From Adiantum capillus-veneris (lineage: Eukaryota; Streptophyta; Polypodiopsida; Polypodiales; Pteridaceae): 64,000 nucleotides of DNA. A program made the position numbers and the translations under genes. Within the stretch, counting starts at the first letter, position 1, and each line of letters opens with the position of its first letter. The stretch is taken from the NCBI GenBank assembly GCA_014529385.2, contig CM043953.1:67578372-67642371 (forward strand), written 5' to 3'. The notes beneath the pieces are model-generated. The model was not told the DNA's origin. It saw only the letters and a list, made by a program, of their open reading frames with translations, and did not search any database. Shown one piece after another: positions 21,804-31,382 of the stretch.

Positions 21804-24800
21804 ATGGACTTTGAATCTGGGGAGAAAGTGCATATGGTACTTGATAATGAAATTTTTGGTATTGGTTGTATGTGTAGAACAGATCCTGATTCCACTCGTG
21901 GCGGTTCAAAGATAGAGCAAGGAAATGTATCTATACTAGTGGAGGAATGTTTGAAGAATGTGGTCCTCCCTTTTTCTACAATGGATACTATATCTCTCCA
22001 AAGCTCATTATGGAGTGTTGTTTGATGGCCTAAGCTTCTTTTGAAAAAATCCATAATGAATGACAACGTAATTGACACAAATGAAAGCTACAGTGGTGAT
22101 GAACAAGGGGATCATCTTGATCCTCTAGTTACAGATGCAATACCTATTACAAGCCCAGAGTTTGAAATGTCAATATGCGAATCTTGGAGAAATCAAAGGG
22201 TTCTTTTTAAGGACGACACAATGATCCACACTGTGAATAAAGGGACCATCTTGTATGTATTTCCACATGATTATGTCAATTTTCAGGTACTTGGTGATGA
22301 CTTTGTGGGCGTAGATATTGAAAGAGAGAATGCAATCAATGAGAATATGTCTGAAGTGGGAAGCATTACTTTGCTAAAGTGGCCCATCCAATAGACAACC
22401 ATGTTGGATGGGAGCCCACTACGATGCTTTGTTCCTGTTGATGGGATGCATACTAGACGTGAGGATGTAACCAATAATAACAATGCTGGGAAAAACTTGA
22501 TGGTAGTGTTGAGCCCCTTTGCCAAGGAAGAGACGATACAGTTTCATCAACGGGACTTAAAAATTGCAAGCAGCACCAGCTTCTACTTTTTATCTTTCAA
22601 CTAAGTCAATTCAAAGGGTTTTACGCATTGATTGTTGTGGAAAAAAATGCTCTCAGTTTGCAGATCGTGATTTGGTGACAAGATTACGGCAAGAATTTTG
22701 GGGAGAGTCTCAAAAAGCACGCACAAATAATGTAAATGATGTTCTATCTATATGCTATCAAAAAGATGAGAAGATGCAATACTAATTCAAGATAAATGGC
22801 TCTAATGTTTGTTGTAGAGCATGGTATGAGCTATGTGGAATACCAAAGACATCATTTTATCGCTCCAAGGGAAATTTTGAAAATGGTGTGCGCCAATATG
22901 TGCACGATAACACATGTACATTGAGAAGAGGACTTCAACATACTAGTTTAGCAAGAGCACTATTAAATGAGTTTGTGGATAACAACTTTGGGAAGATGCC
23001 ACATAGAAGTAGAATGCTACTAGATGGCTCAAGAGAGACTCAATTAGTGATTCCATCAATGTACAAACAAGTTGACATTTTAAGCAAAATCAACACAACA
23101 CTGGACCAAATGGGCTATGAAAAGAAGTTATCTCAATCTTTTTTTGGTAGAATTTGGAACAAAGAGTATCCACATGTCACTTTAACAAAGACAAGTGAGT
23201 TCTCTAAGTGCAATGTCTGTAGTTCATGTCTGTAGTTCAATCAAGGCAAGGCTAGAAGCTAAACCTTCTCTCCAAGAGAGAGCTCTTCTCTTGAGAGAAA
23301 GAGAAATTCACATGGCACAACAGAAGAGTTGTAGGAGCTTATATTATGCATGGCGCAAATATTTAGAAACTCAACCACAAAAGTATGTTTGTATAATCCA
23401 TGATAAGATGGATCAAAGAAGACTGTCATTCCTAGATTACGCATTGTTCCTAAGCATGTGGATTCAGGATACAATTTGCAGGTAGCTTTGATAGGTATGA
23501 TCACTCATGGCCATGGAGAAGGTCATTATGGTCACTTTGTCTTGAATGGTTTGTGGCCAGCTGATTCAAATCTTACAATTGGCTCAATTGCTGATTGTTT
23601 ACATAACTTAAAGAGGATAGATAAGCATCCTTTGGTGATTTGGCAACAAATGGACTACCTAGGAGTAGTATCTCTCTACTACATGCTTTGAACTCAAGGG
23701 ATGCTTTAGACCACCACAACTTGAGTGACGGAAAAGAGCCTAGCGTGCAACCATCAAAAGCTACAGAAGCGGAATCGGGGTCAACATTTTGCAAGTTGCT
23801 AGAGAACTTGTTACTACAATTGGATAGTTGTGCAGGGGAAAACAAAGATCAATACAGTTTATTTGCCTATTTGTCAATGCTTGTTGCAAGGGGTGTTTTC
23901 AAAACCATCCAGCTAGGAATTTTGATGGTTGGACATACACATGAGGACATAGATGCCATGTTCAATAGGTTTTTAGAGAAATTGAGAGTTACACAAACAT
24001 ATACTTTGCCACACTTGATGGATACATTACAAAATAGCTCATCTTCATCTCCGGACCCATTTTTGCTCGAAAAGGTCCCCTATTTCAAGCAATATTGTGA
24101 TGGTTATCTTTGTGATGGACAAGACATACTTGGTGGACATTCCAAACCACTTCAATTCAGGTATTTTATGCAAAATGATACACCAATGATGTAGTATAAG
24201 ACGCATGTAGGTGTATCAAGTTGGAGTGGAAGTATTCGCCTTTGGAAAACAGACATAGAAGTCAATTGAATTTTGCCACATGGAGATCCACCTTTGGTGC
24301 CAATGGTAGAATATGTCAAGGCTCACGAAGAAGCGAGTTTAGGGTTGAAGAATAATATTAAGTTTTGGCAAAATCTAGGGAATGGATCAAATGTGCCACG
24401 GTATTATAGACCTGTGATAGATTACTAGAGTAAGGTGATTGACGAGCTTGGAAAAGAAACCATATCAGAGGGAGGCTTGTATGAAAATTTTTGCCCAACA
24501 ACTCAGGACTCTTGTCACCTACAATCCACTACAATGAGCTGACAACAAGGAGCAGAAAGATTCCTAGGCCTTGAAGAGTTGAATGATCTTTTTTTTTTGT
24601 CCTCAACGAGATAGAGCAAGGGAAGAGTTTGACTCTATGTGTGATGTGCACCAAGGTGACTTTGTTCTGCTAGCTCCAAGTGACATGGAAATCTATCTAG
24701 TTTGGCTTGCAATGGCTTTATCAGACATTGATAACAAGCCTACATCACCAAACTACAAAAAAAAATTGATTCAATATTGGGCACCTTGTGCAAGAGAGAG

Positions 24801-25015
24801 TGGATGATAGATACTCAAGCTTACACTAATTGCTAGAAGGGTTTTTGGGCTATCAACTGCAAGGACCCACAAGTGTGGGAAACAGTAGATACAATTGTTT
24901 GCTCATGGAGACCCAACAAAGAAGGACCATTTTCTAGAATTAAGATTCCAGAAAGGCATTCTCTAAAAGCTAAATCAAGTCTTTCTCGTACATATCAACC
25001 ACTCTTGAATTAAAA
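21804..25015 (+). pseudogene. DUF8039/DUF7869-like gene, transposase-like, broken
   Basis: Reading begins at ATG 21804, right after an acceptor-like tttttcaacttacag. The first frame (GIGCMCRTDPDSTRGGSKIE, then PFSTMDTISLQSSLW) resembles the DUF8039 domain found near the ends of plant transposon proteins. Middle parts at 22564-22785 and 22888-23235 include LRIDCCGKKCSQFADRDLVT and CTLRRGLQHTSLARALLNEF. The C-terminal half has YVCIIHDKMDQRR (23380), LALIGMITHGHGEG-like text (23475), LDSCAGENKDQYSLFAYLSM (23820) and MVGHTHEDIDAMFNRFLEKL (23920), and a tail to 25015 (WETVDTIVCSWRPNKEGPF). The D, N and HTHEDID motifs match the uncharacterised DUF7869 family, which looks like a DDE-type nuclease. 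At least six frame changes or stops occur; some may be introns. Confidence 0.65.
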
Positions 25016-25367
25016 TTTGGATATGGCATCAAATTTGGAGTAGATTATGCGGAGCTTCTATTGTGACTATAAGAGTTCATTTTATAAACAAGATCTCTAG
25101 CTATATCAACCTTTCTTTCTTTTACTTAGTTAAGAGGGAGTTTCTTCAAATTCATGCTTTGTTTATCCTCTTGACTTTTGGTGTTTATCAACACCACAAT
25201 CCAAGGGAAATCCAATAAGATTTTCACTCTATCTTATCAACAAGTTTGTCTCCTTTTTTCCCACTTTAAGTTGAAAATTCCCAAATTAGATGAATTTTGT
25301 CAATTTGGAGATTCCCATAATGCGGTATTTCTACCATAATACCTAATATGGTCTTTGCGAGATATGC
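25016..25367. other. Spacer before gypsy insertion
   Basis: No coding sequence is seen. The last bases (tgcgagatatgc, ending at 25367) resemble 35368-35381 in the right LTR of the second LTR element. The left edge of that element may therefore be at about 25356, cut by the gypsy insertion at 25368. Confidence 0.35.
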
Positions 25368-26610
25368 TGATCCGAGCCTATCACAAATTTTTGTTTATTA
25401 TATTTTGTTGGTTTTCCTTGCTTCTAGAGGTTTACAATAAAATAAAGAGTGAGAACAACCTCTTGGAAAAATTAAAAAAATGATTTGATAGGAATTTTTT
25501 CTTGAATAGTTCACCGGAGGTGAAAGGTAGAGGGAGAACCTAGTGGTAAATGGAAGGGAAAATATGTAAATGTGACAAGAAAAGATATGATGTGGTTGTG
25601 GATCCATGCACCCATGATTCAAGGGTCATGAGTGGCTCATATCATCATGGTTTTGGAGCCATATGATGATTCAAACAGATGGGACCCAAGTGGAAGACTT
25701 GGTAAAGGAAGGAACCAGAAACATGATTTTGCTGAATTTTTAAAAAATACTTCCACTCCGATCCAAGAAAAGTTGTCTTCATCAAAGTTGTAGCTGATGA
25801 GCTGGAGATTTTGACCATATTTTTTTTATAATTTTTTCATCTACGGTTTAAGAGATATAGCCAAAATGGCGGACGCTAGTTTTTTCAACTGTGGTGGAGA
25901 CCACCCCCTCTACCTTTACACACACACACCCTTCCTTTTCCACATTGAGACCTTCTCTAAGAATCAGCCATTAATCTTCTCACCCTCCCCTCCTTCCTCC
26001 TCTCTCTCAAGCTCAAAAACCCATCAAAATTCCTCTTCTAATCACCTCTCAAGTCATGCTTAATCTTGTTATAATTCATAAGTTCTCATTCAACCCCTTT
26101 CTATTATTACTAGATATGTATTGATTTTATGTAGATTCTTTACATTTTAAAATAAGGAAGCTCTTGGACTCAAGCTATGGAGGAAGGAGTGAAGACAACA
26201 CAAGTGATGATGGAGCTAATTAGTTGCAAATTGGTCAACAAATCACTTGGAAGGAGCTTCTTCATTGGTTGAATGTCCCTAATCAAGCTTCATTTGTACA
26301 AATTACACTTGGATCTTAACCTCACTCCTAATCACTCTCTTTCCTATATAAAGAGGCCTTCCCCTTTGTAATTTCAAGCCTCCCTCAACCCCATTGAGTC
26401 TTTGTATCACTCACCATGAGCCCATAAGCTCATTCATTCACTCTATTCTTGCACATTCTAGAGAAATCTTTTATATGTGTGTGAGAGTGCTTGATGTGAT
26501 CTTGGCTAATCCTTGAGTGGTTGTTTGGTAATCTACATGCTATTTTGTTGGGAGTGTTTGAAGTTATCCATTCCTCGTACACACACTAAGGTTAATGCTT
26601 CATTCATAGT

Positions 26611-26666
<56 letters not shown>

Positions 26667-26781
26667 TGTAGCGGTCCTAGTCCATGCTTCCAAGACTAGG
26701 TGGTGCCCTCATCTCATTTCCCTTGTGGCACAATGGAGTTTGTTTTGGTGTAGAGGCCGCCATTCCAAATTTCCTTCTTCA
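25368..26781 (+). repeat. Gypsy 5' LTR (1,414 bp)
   Basis: It is nearly identical to the right LTR over its whole length. It contains tatataaagagg near 26346-26357 as a likely TATA region and a TC tract at 26613-26663. It lacks 54 bp that are present in the right LTR at about 30977-31030; the junction lies at a shared AGAG, consistent with a microhomology deletion. It also lacks the GT tract. Confidence 0.9.
26613..26663. repeat. (TC)n microsatellite in 5' LTR
   Basis: A pure run within the LTR. The right LTR has the same tract extended by GT units. Confidence 0.95.
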
Positions 26782-26784
26782 TAA

Positions 26785-26800
26785 ATTGGTGCCCCCACGG
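26785..26800 (+). promoter_or_regulatory. Putative primer binding site
   Basis: TTGGTGCCCCCACGG lies four bases after the LTR end. A similar TTGGTGCCCCCA follows the left LTR of the second LTR element at 33110, so both families probably use the same tRNA. I cannot say which tRNA. Confidence 0.6.
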
Positions 26801-26831
26801 AGGAGTTCTCAAGCAGCGCTCTGTCAATCCT

Positions 26832-27800
26832 ATGAAGGAAGATCCATCAAATTCTCCGAGACTTCCACTATGGTCTCCCCAAGAAGCTCGAGAAAAGAAG
26901 CGTCTTTATCGACAAATGGCACGTATGCGGGTAAAGAGAGTTAACTACACACACCCTTCTTTGCTTCAAGGAAAATCTTGTAGTCATCAAGTCCCTAGGT
27001 CAAAGCATTGTGTTGAGTGCTTTGTGGCTAGTGTGAAGACACTTCCTTTGAAGCCTCGACTCCAGGTGGTGAAAGCACTCTCAAACTCGGGTATTAACAA
27101 GTTTTTGGAGGGGGAGCTACACATCAATGGGGTGCGGTATTGGCAAGAGGCTACATATGGTGATGCACTCCAACTACTACTAGCAAGAAGGCTCAAGGTG
27201 GTTGAGAGGGTAGCCATTGAACCCTATGAAATCTACAAAGCTGAAGATGGTCACACCAAAGCTAGGCTAATCACTGGTGAGCAAATTCTTCGCATCTCTC
27301 AAATGGTGGGATCCAAGAGAGCTCAACTTCAATGAAGTGCTTCATGGAAGTTTGTATTTAATGCACCAATGAATAATCCCATTTTCTACAACTTTCAATC
27401 AGTTCAGAATATTAGGGTGAATGTGCGCATTGATAGAAATATTTTTTTCCAACAAAGATTGGTCTTCTATTTTGGAGCTGAGAGGTTGAGAGAGATATTG
27501 TTGTCCCCTGACCCTATAATATTTCCTATTTTGGAGTATAATGTATCTTTTGATGTTCACATCTTCATCTTGCTTTAAGCATACTCCATGAAACATAGGG
27601 ATTTATATGGACCTTTCCAACCTCTTGCTAGACAAACTGTGCATATAATAGCTAGCACAAAGCTTAGGTTCCAAAACATCATAAGGAACTTACTAGGCCC
27701 TCGTCGTCTAGCTGAGATTAATGCATCTATCAATCCATTTATTCTACCCTTAATAAGATATGATTTGGGCCTAGAAGTTTTCATCTTTGTGCTGTATTGA
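26832..27800 (+). pseudogene. Gypsy upstream frame with duplicated ~70-aa module
   Basis: One frame covers 26832-27800 with stops at 27333 and 27576. The first part (167 aa) is basic at its start (EAREKKRLYRQMARMRVKRV), then has CSHQVPRSKHCVECFVASVK and GVRYWQEATYGDALQLLLAR. The next two pieces, 27369-27575 and 27588-27797, appear to be copies of one module. Both follow the pattern FQ, then G..RL.EI, P.I.P, Y, and a final V.IF.L, with about 20 of 63 residues identical by my alignment. I do not recognise the family. It precedes gag by about 20 bases, so a leader protein or an extra gag domain is possible. Confidence 0.55.
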
Positions 27801-27820
27801 GAGGAAGGCAACCCATTTTT

Positions 27821-28423
27821 ATGATGGCTTTCCCTAAATTTTTTGGGCGTAGTGGGGAAAATGCTGGGGATTTTTTGGATAACTTGGAGATGGCTTTCCT
27901 TGTCTCAGGGAGGGATGACGAAGCATTGAAATTGAGAGCTTTTCCTTTGGTGCTCAAAGAAGAAGCTAGGGTATGGTTCCAGGCTCTAGATCCAACCCAA
28001 AGAGTTGATTGGGAGGGATTGAAGGTGGCTTTCCTACGAAGATTTCAACGAGCCAATTCGGCAGAAGAACTATGGCAACGGCTTCTGGCCCTTCATCAAG
28101 TTGACCCTCATAGTTATGCAACCTATGAGGAAGGTTTTCTGAAACTTTGGGGGCAATGGTTAGACTCACTAAACCCTGGAGAGCGAGCTCCCAATTTCCT
28201 CCAAAAGGATCTATTTATCTCAGGTTTGTACCCCTTGCTAAGGGAGAAGGTAAAGAGCAAATTTCCAAATGCTTTTGAAGATGCCTTAAGAATTGCTAGG
28301 GAAAAGAATAGAAAGATTCTCTATCAAGCCCAAGCTGGCCAGCTAGCTTTGGGAGGCAATATCACAACTATGGAAGCTTCTCACATACCTCCAAATGTGC
28401 CTAATGCACCAGACAACAATTAA
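27821..28423 (+). CDS. Gypsy gag (Retrotrans_gag), shortened
   Basis: ATG 27821 is chosen because the frame between 27797 and it opens with a TTG and the homology begins MAFPKFFGRSGENAGDFLDN. The capsid-type Retrotrans_gag core follows: LKEEARVWFQALDP, DWEGLKVAFLRRF, then DLFISGLYPLLREKVKSKFP. About 200 aa are present. No zinc knuckle is seen. The stop at 28421 seems to be a single-base shift, because the downstream frame continues seamlessly as a Pro/Gln-rich linker (SPPRDRAQAQEQPQPQ) into the integrase ORF. Gag would form the particle that packages element RNA. Confidence 0.8.
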   Translation: MMAFPKFFGRSGENAGDFLDNLEMAFLVSGRDDEALKLRAFPLVLKEEARVWFQALDPTQRVDWEGLKVAFLRRFQRANSAEELWQRLLALHQVDPHSYATYEEGFLKLWGQWLDSLNPGERAPNFLQKDLFISGLYPLLREKVKSKFPNAFEDALRIAREKNRKILYQAQAGQLALGGNITTMEASHIPPNVPNAPDNN

Positions 28424-28473
28424 GTCCTCCCCGTGATAGAGCTCAAGCACAAGAGCAACCGCAACCTCAAATT

Positions 28474-29841
28474 TTGCAGCCACCACGTGCTCAAGCTCAA
28501 GCCCCTGCTAATCAACCAAATGTGAGCATCATAAGGATGGAGGAGGTCCTCAAGGGCAGAAGCAACCAGGAAGAAATAGCTAAAGGGAAGATGAAGATAG
28601 ATGAAGTGGCTACAATGCCTATCAAACGTGTGCGTGTCCAAGATGAAGTAAGTAAAGAAACAAGCAAGGATGCAAGCAATGAAGCAAGTACATCTCAGGC
28701 AACTAGAGATGAAGCCAAGAAGAGAAAGACCCGTACTAGGTCTCAAATTGACATCTCTAATTTCCCTATGGGATCTCGGACACAACCTTATGACTTGACA
28801 GCTGATGTGAGTTCTCAAGGACCAAAGATTACTTGGCCAAGTCTTCATCGTGATGTCAAATACTGGTGTCAAACATGTGATGAATGTCAGAAAGCAGGAC
28901 CACGACGGCTCATAGCTGAACCTCAGAACCCAATAAAGGTATATGGGCCCTTTGAGAAGTGGGGAATTGATGCCATAGGGCCTCTACCACGCACTCAGTC
29001 AGGTAAAGAGTACATCATCATGGGAGTAGACTACATGACTAGATGGGCTGAGGCTATGCCGACCAATAGAATTACTGCTAAGGATGTGAGTCAGTTCATC
29101 TTTGACCACATCTGTTGCCGGTTTGGCACCCCTCTTGAAATACTATCTGATAGAGGGCCAGGGTTTAGAGCAGACTTGGTAGGAGAACTCATGAAGAAGC
29201 TAAATATTCAGCATCAACACTCTACTCCTTACTACCCTCAGTGCAATGGTTTGGTGGAAAAGGTAAATGGAATCATTTGCAAAATTCTCACCAAACAGGT
29301 ACATGCCAGGCGCCAAGATTGGGACAAACACCTGAATGGAGCTCTATGGGCCTATAGAACCTCCTTCAAAACCACATTAGGGTACACACCCTTTCATTTG
29401 GTTTATGGAAAGGAGGCGCTTTTTCCCATTGAAGTGAAGTTAACAAGTCTTCGAATATTGGGTAGCCAGGTAGGCTCTCAAAAGGAGAAAGTACATCAAA
29501 GGATCATGGATCTAGAGAGGCTGCAATTGGATCGTGAAGAAGCCATCAACCACTATTCTCAACAAGCAGAGAAGCGCAGAGAAAAGTTCAACAAAAATCT
29601 AGCATCCAAAGACATCAAAAAGGGATCTCTGGTGCTTCGATATGACAATCGCTTCGACACTCGTAAGGATGGAAAGTTTCTTTTTCGATGCGAAGGCCCG
29701 TTCTTGGTCACCAAAAAGTTCAAAAATGCCTCTTACAGACTTCAAGACATTGATGGTAAAGTGCACAAGACCAGGACAAATGGATGGCGTCTAAAGCCTT
29801 ATCACATCAGGATAAGGTCAGCTCAAGATCAAAGAAAGTAG
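28474..29841 (+). CDS. Gypsy integrase ORF joined to a gag-like linker, intact
   Basis: The intact 455-aa frame is open upstream of the first ATG to about 28424. Residues 1-110 are a Pro/Gln/Lys/Glu-rich linker like the end of a gag. From residue 127 the integrase starts in the middle of its zinc region: KITWPSLHRDVKYWCQTCDE followed by CQKAG. The upstream His pair and everything between gag and integrase is missing. The catalytic core has D (KWGIDAIGPL), D (EILSDRGPGF) and E (NGLVEKVNGI), all present. The C-terminal part ends in a GPFLVTKKF module and WRLKPYHIR. Integrase joins element DNA to the chromosome. The fusion of a linker to a truncated zinc domain marks a deletion of protease, RT and RNase H. 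Confidence 0.85.
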   Translation: MQPPRAQAQAPANQPNVSIIRMEEVLKGRSNQEEIAKGKMKIDEVATMPIKRVRVQDEVSKETSKDASNEASTSQATRDEAKKRKTRTRSQIDISNFPMGSRTQPYDLTADVSSQGPKITWPSLHRDVKYWCQTCDECQKAGPRRLIAEPQNPIKVYGPFEKWGIDAIGPLPRTQSGKEYIIMGVDYMTRWAEAMPTNRITAKDVSQFIFDHICCRFGTPLEILSDRGPGFRADLVGELMKKLNIQHQHSTPYYPQCNGLVEKVNGIICKILTKQVHARRQDWDKHLNGALWAYRTSFKTTLGYTPFHLVYGKEALFPIEVKLTSLRILGSQVGSQKEKVHQRIMDLERLQLDREEAINHYSQQAEKRREKFNKNLASKDIKKGSLVLRYDNRFDTRKDGKFLFRCEGPFLVTKKFKNASYRLQDIDGKVHKTRTNGWRLKPYHIRIRSAQDQRK

Positions 29842-29867
29842 GCTAGAGGCATAAATATCCCTAGCCA

Positions 29868-29880
29868 GGTTTGGGGGGGC
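29868..29880 (+). promoter_or_regulatory. Gypsy polypurine tract
   Basis: GGTTTGGGGGGGC directly precedes the right LTR (two bases, TA, lie between). A G-rich run here is the expected plus-strand primer. Confidence 0.8.
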
Positions 29881-29882
29881 TA

Positions 29883-31181
29883 TGATCCGAGCCTATCACA
29901 AATTTTTGTTCATTATATTTTGTTGGTTTTCCTTGCTTCTAGAGGTTTACAATAAAAGAAAGAGTGAGAACAACCTCTTGGAAAAATTAAAAAAATGATT
30001 TGATAGGAATTTTTTCTTGAATAGTTCACCGGAGGTGAAAGGTAGAGGGAGAACCTAGTGGTAAATGGAAGGGAAAATATGTAAATGTGACAAGAAAAGA
30101 TATGATGTGGTTGTGGATCCATGCACCCATGATTCAAGGGTCATGAGTGGCTCATATCATCATGGCTTTGGAGCCATATGATGATTCAAACAGATGGGAC
30201 CCAAGTGGAAGACTTGGTAAAGGAAGGAACCAGAAACATGATTTTGCTGAATTTTTAAAAAATACTTCCACTCCGATCCAAGAAAAGTTGTCTTCATCAA
30301 AGTTGTAGCTGATGAGCTGGAGATTTTGACCATATTTTTTTTATAATTTTTTCATCTACGGTTTAAGAGATATGGCCAAAATGGCGGACGCTAGTTTTTT
30401 CAACTGTGGTAGAGACCACCCCCTCTACCTTTACACACACACACCCTTCCTTTTCCACATTGAGACCTTCTCTAAAAATCAGCCATTAGTCCTCTCACCC
30501 TCCCCTCCTTCCTCCTCTCTCTCAAGCTCAAAAACCCATCAAAATTCCTCTTCTAATCACCTCTCAAGTCATGCTTAATCTTGTTGTAATTCATAAGTTC
30601 TCATTCAACCCCTTTCTATTATTACTAGATATGTATTGATTTTATGTAGATTCTTTACATTTTAAAATAAGAAAGCTCTTGGACTCAAGCTATGGAGGAA
30701 GGAGTGAAGACAACACAAGTTATGATGGAGCTAATTAGTTGCAAATTGGTCAACAAATCACTTGGAAGGAGCTTCTTCATTGGTTGAATGTCCTTAATCA
30801 AGCTTCATTTGTACAAATTACACTTGGATCTTAACCTCACTCCTAATCACTCTCTTTCCTATATAAAGAGGCCTTCCCCTTTGTAATTTCAAGCCTCCCT
30901 CAGCCCCATTGAGTCTTTGTATCACTCACCATGAGCCCATAAGCTCATTCATTCACTCTATTCTTGCACATTCTAGAGTGCAAATTGTTTCATGCTAGTA
31001 ACCTCCCCTCCTCTTACTTATGTTAATTAAGAGAAATCTTTTATATGTGTGTGAGAGTGCTTGATGTGATCTTGGCTAATCCTTGAGTGGTTGTTTGGTA
31101 ATCTACATGCTATTTGTGTTGGGAGTGTTTGAAGTTATCCATTCCTCGTACACACACTAAGGTTAATGCTTCATTCATAGT

Positions 31182-31272
<91 letters not shown>

Positions 31273-31382
31273 TGGTCCTAGTCCACGCTTCCAAGACTAG
31301 GTGGTGCCCTCATCTCATTTCCCTTGTGGCGCAATGGAGTTCGTTTTGGTGTAGAGGCCGCCATTCCAAATTTCCTTCGTCA
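29883..31382 (+). repeat. Gypsy 3' LTR (1,500 bp)
   Basis: It matches the left LTR closely, with added 54 bp near 30977-31030, a longer TC tract (31184-31242) and a GT tract (31243-31270). The target base string ATGC follows it. Confidence 0.9.
31184..31270. repeat. Compound (CT)n(GT)n microsatellite
   Basis: The CT run passes directly into a GT run. The left LTR has only the CT part, so the GT part arose or was lost after insertion. Confidence 0.95.

Larger units (their letters stand above)
25368..31382 (+). mobile_element. Gypsy-type element with internal deletion (gag then integrase)
   Basis: The element is 6,015 bp. LTRs at 25368-26781 and 29883-31382 begin tgatccgagcc and end ttcttca or ttcgtca. 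A primer-site-like sequence follows the left LTR and a purine tract precedes the right one. ATGC flanks both ends (25364-25367 and 31383-31386), consistent with a 4-5-bp target duplication. Internally it has an upstream frame, gag, and an integrase ORF. Protease, RT and RNase H are absent, so the copy depends on proteins from elsewhere. Flanking sequence on the right belongs to the LTR of the second LTR element, so this insertion is younger. Confidence 0.85.

Noticed and set aside
22283-22525. Minus-strand frame inside the DUF7869-like gene
   Set aside because: It is a shadow of the plus-strand gene and has no motif.
27797-27820. Earlier start of gag at 27797
   Set aside because: The codon there is TTG, not ATG. 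The ATG at 27821 begins the homologous text.
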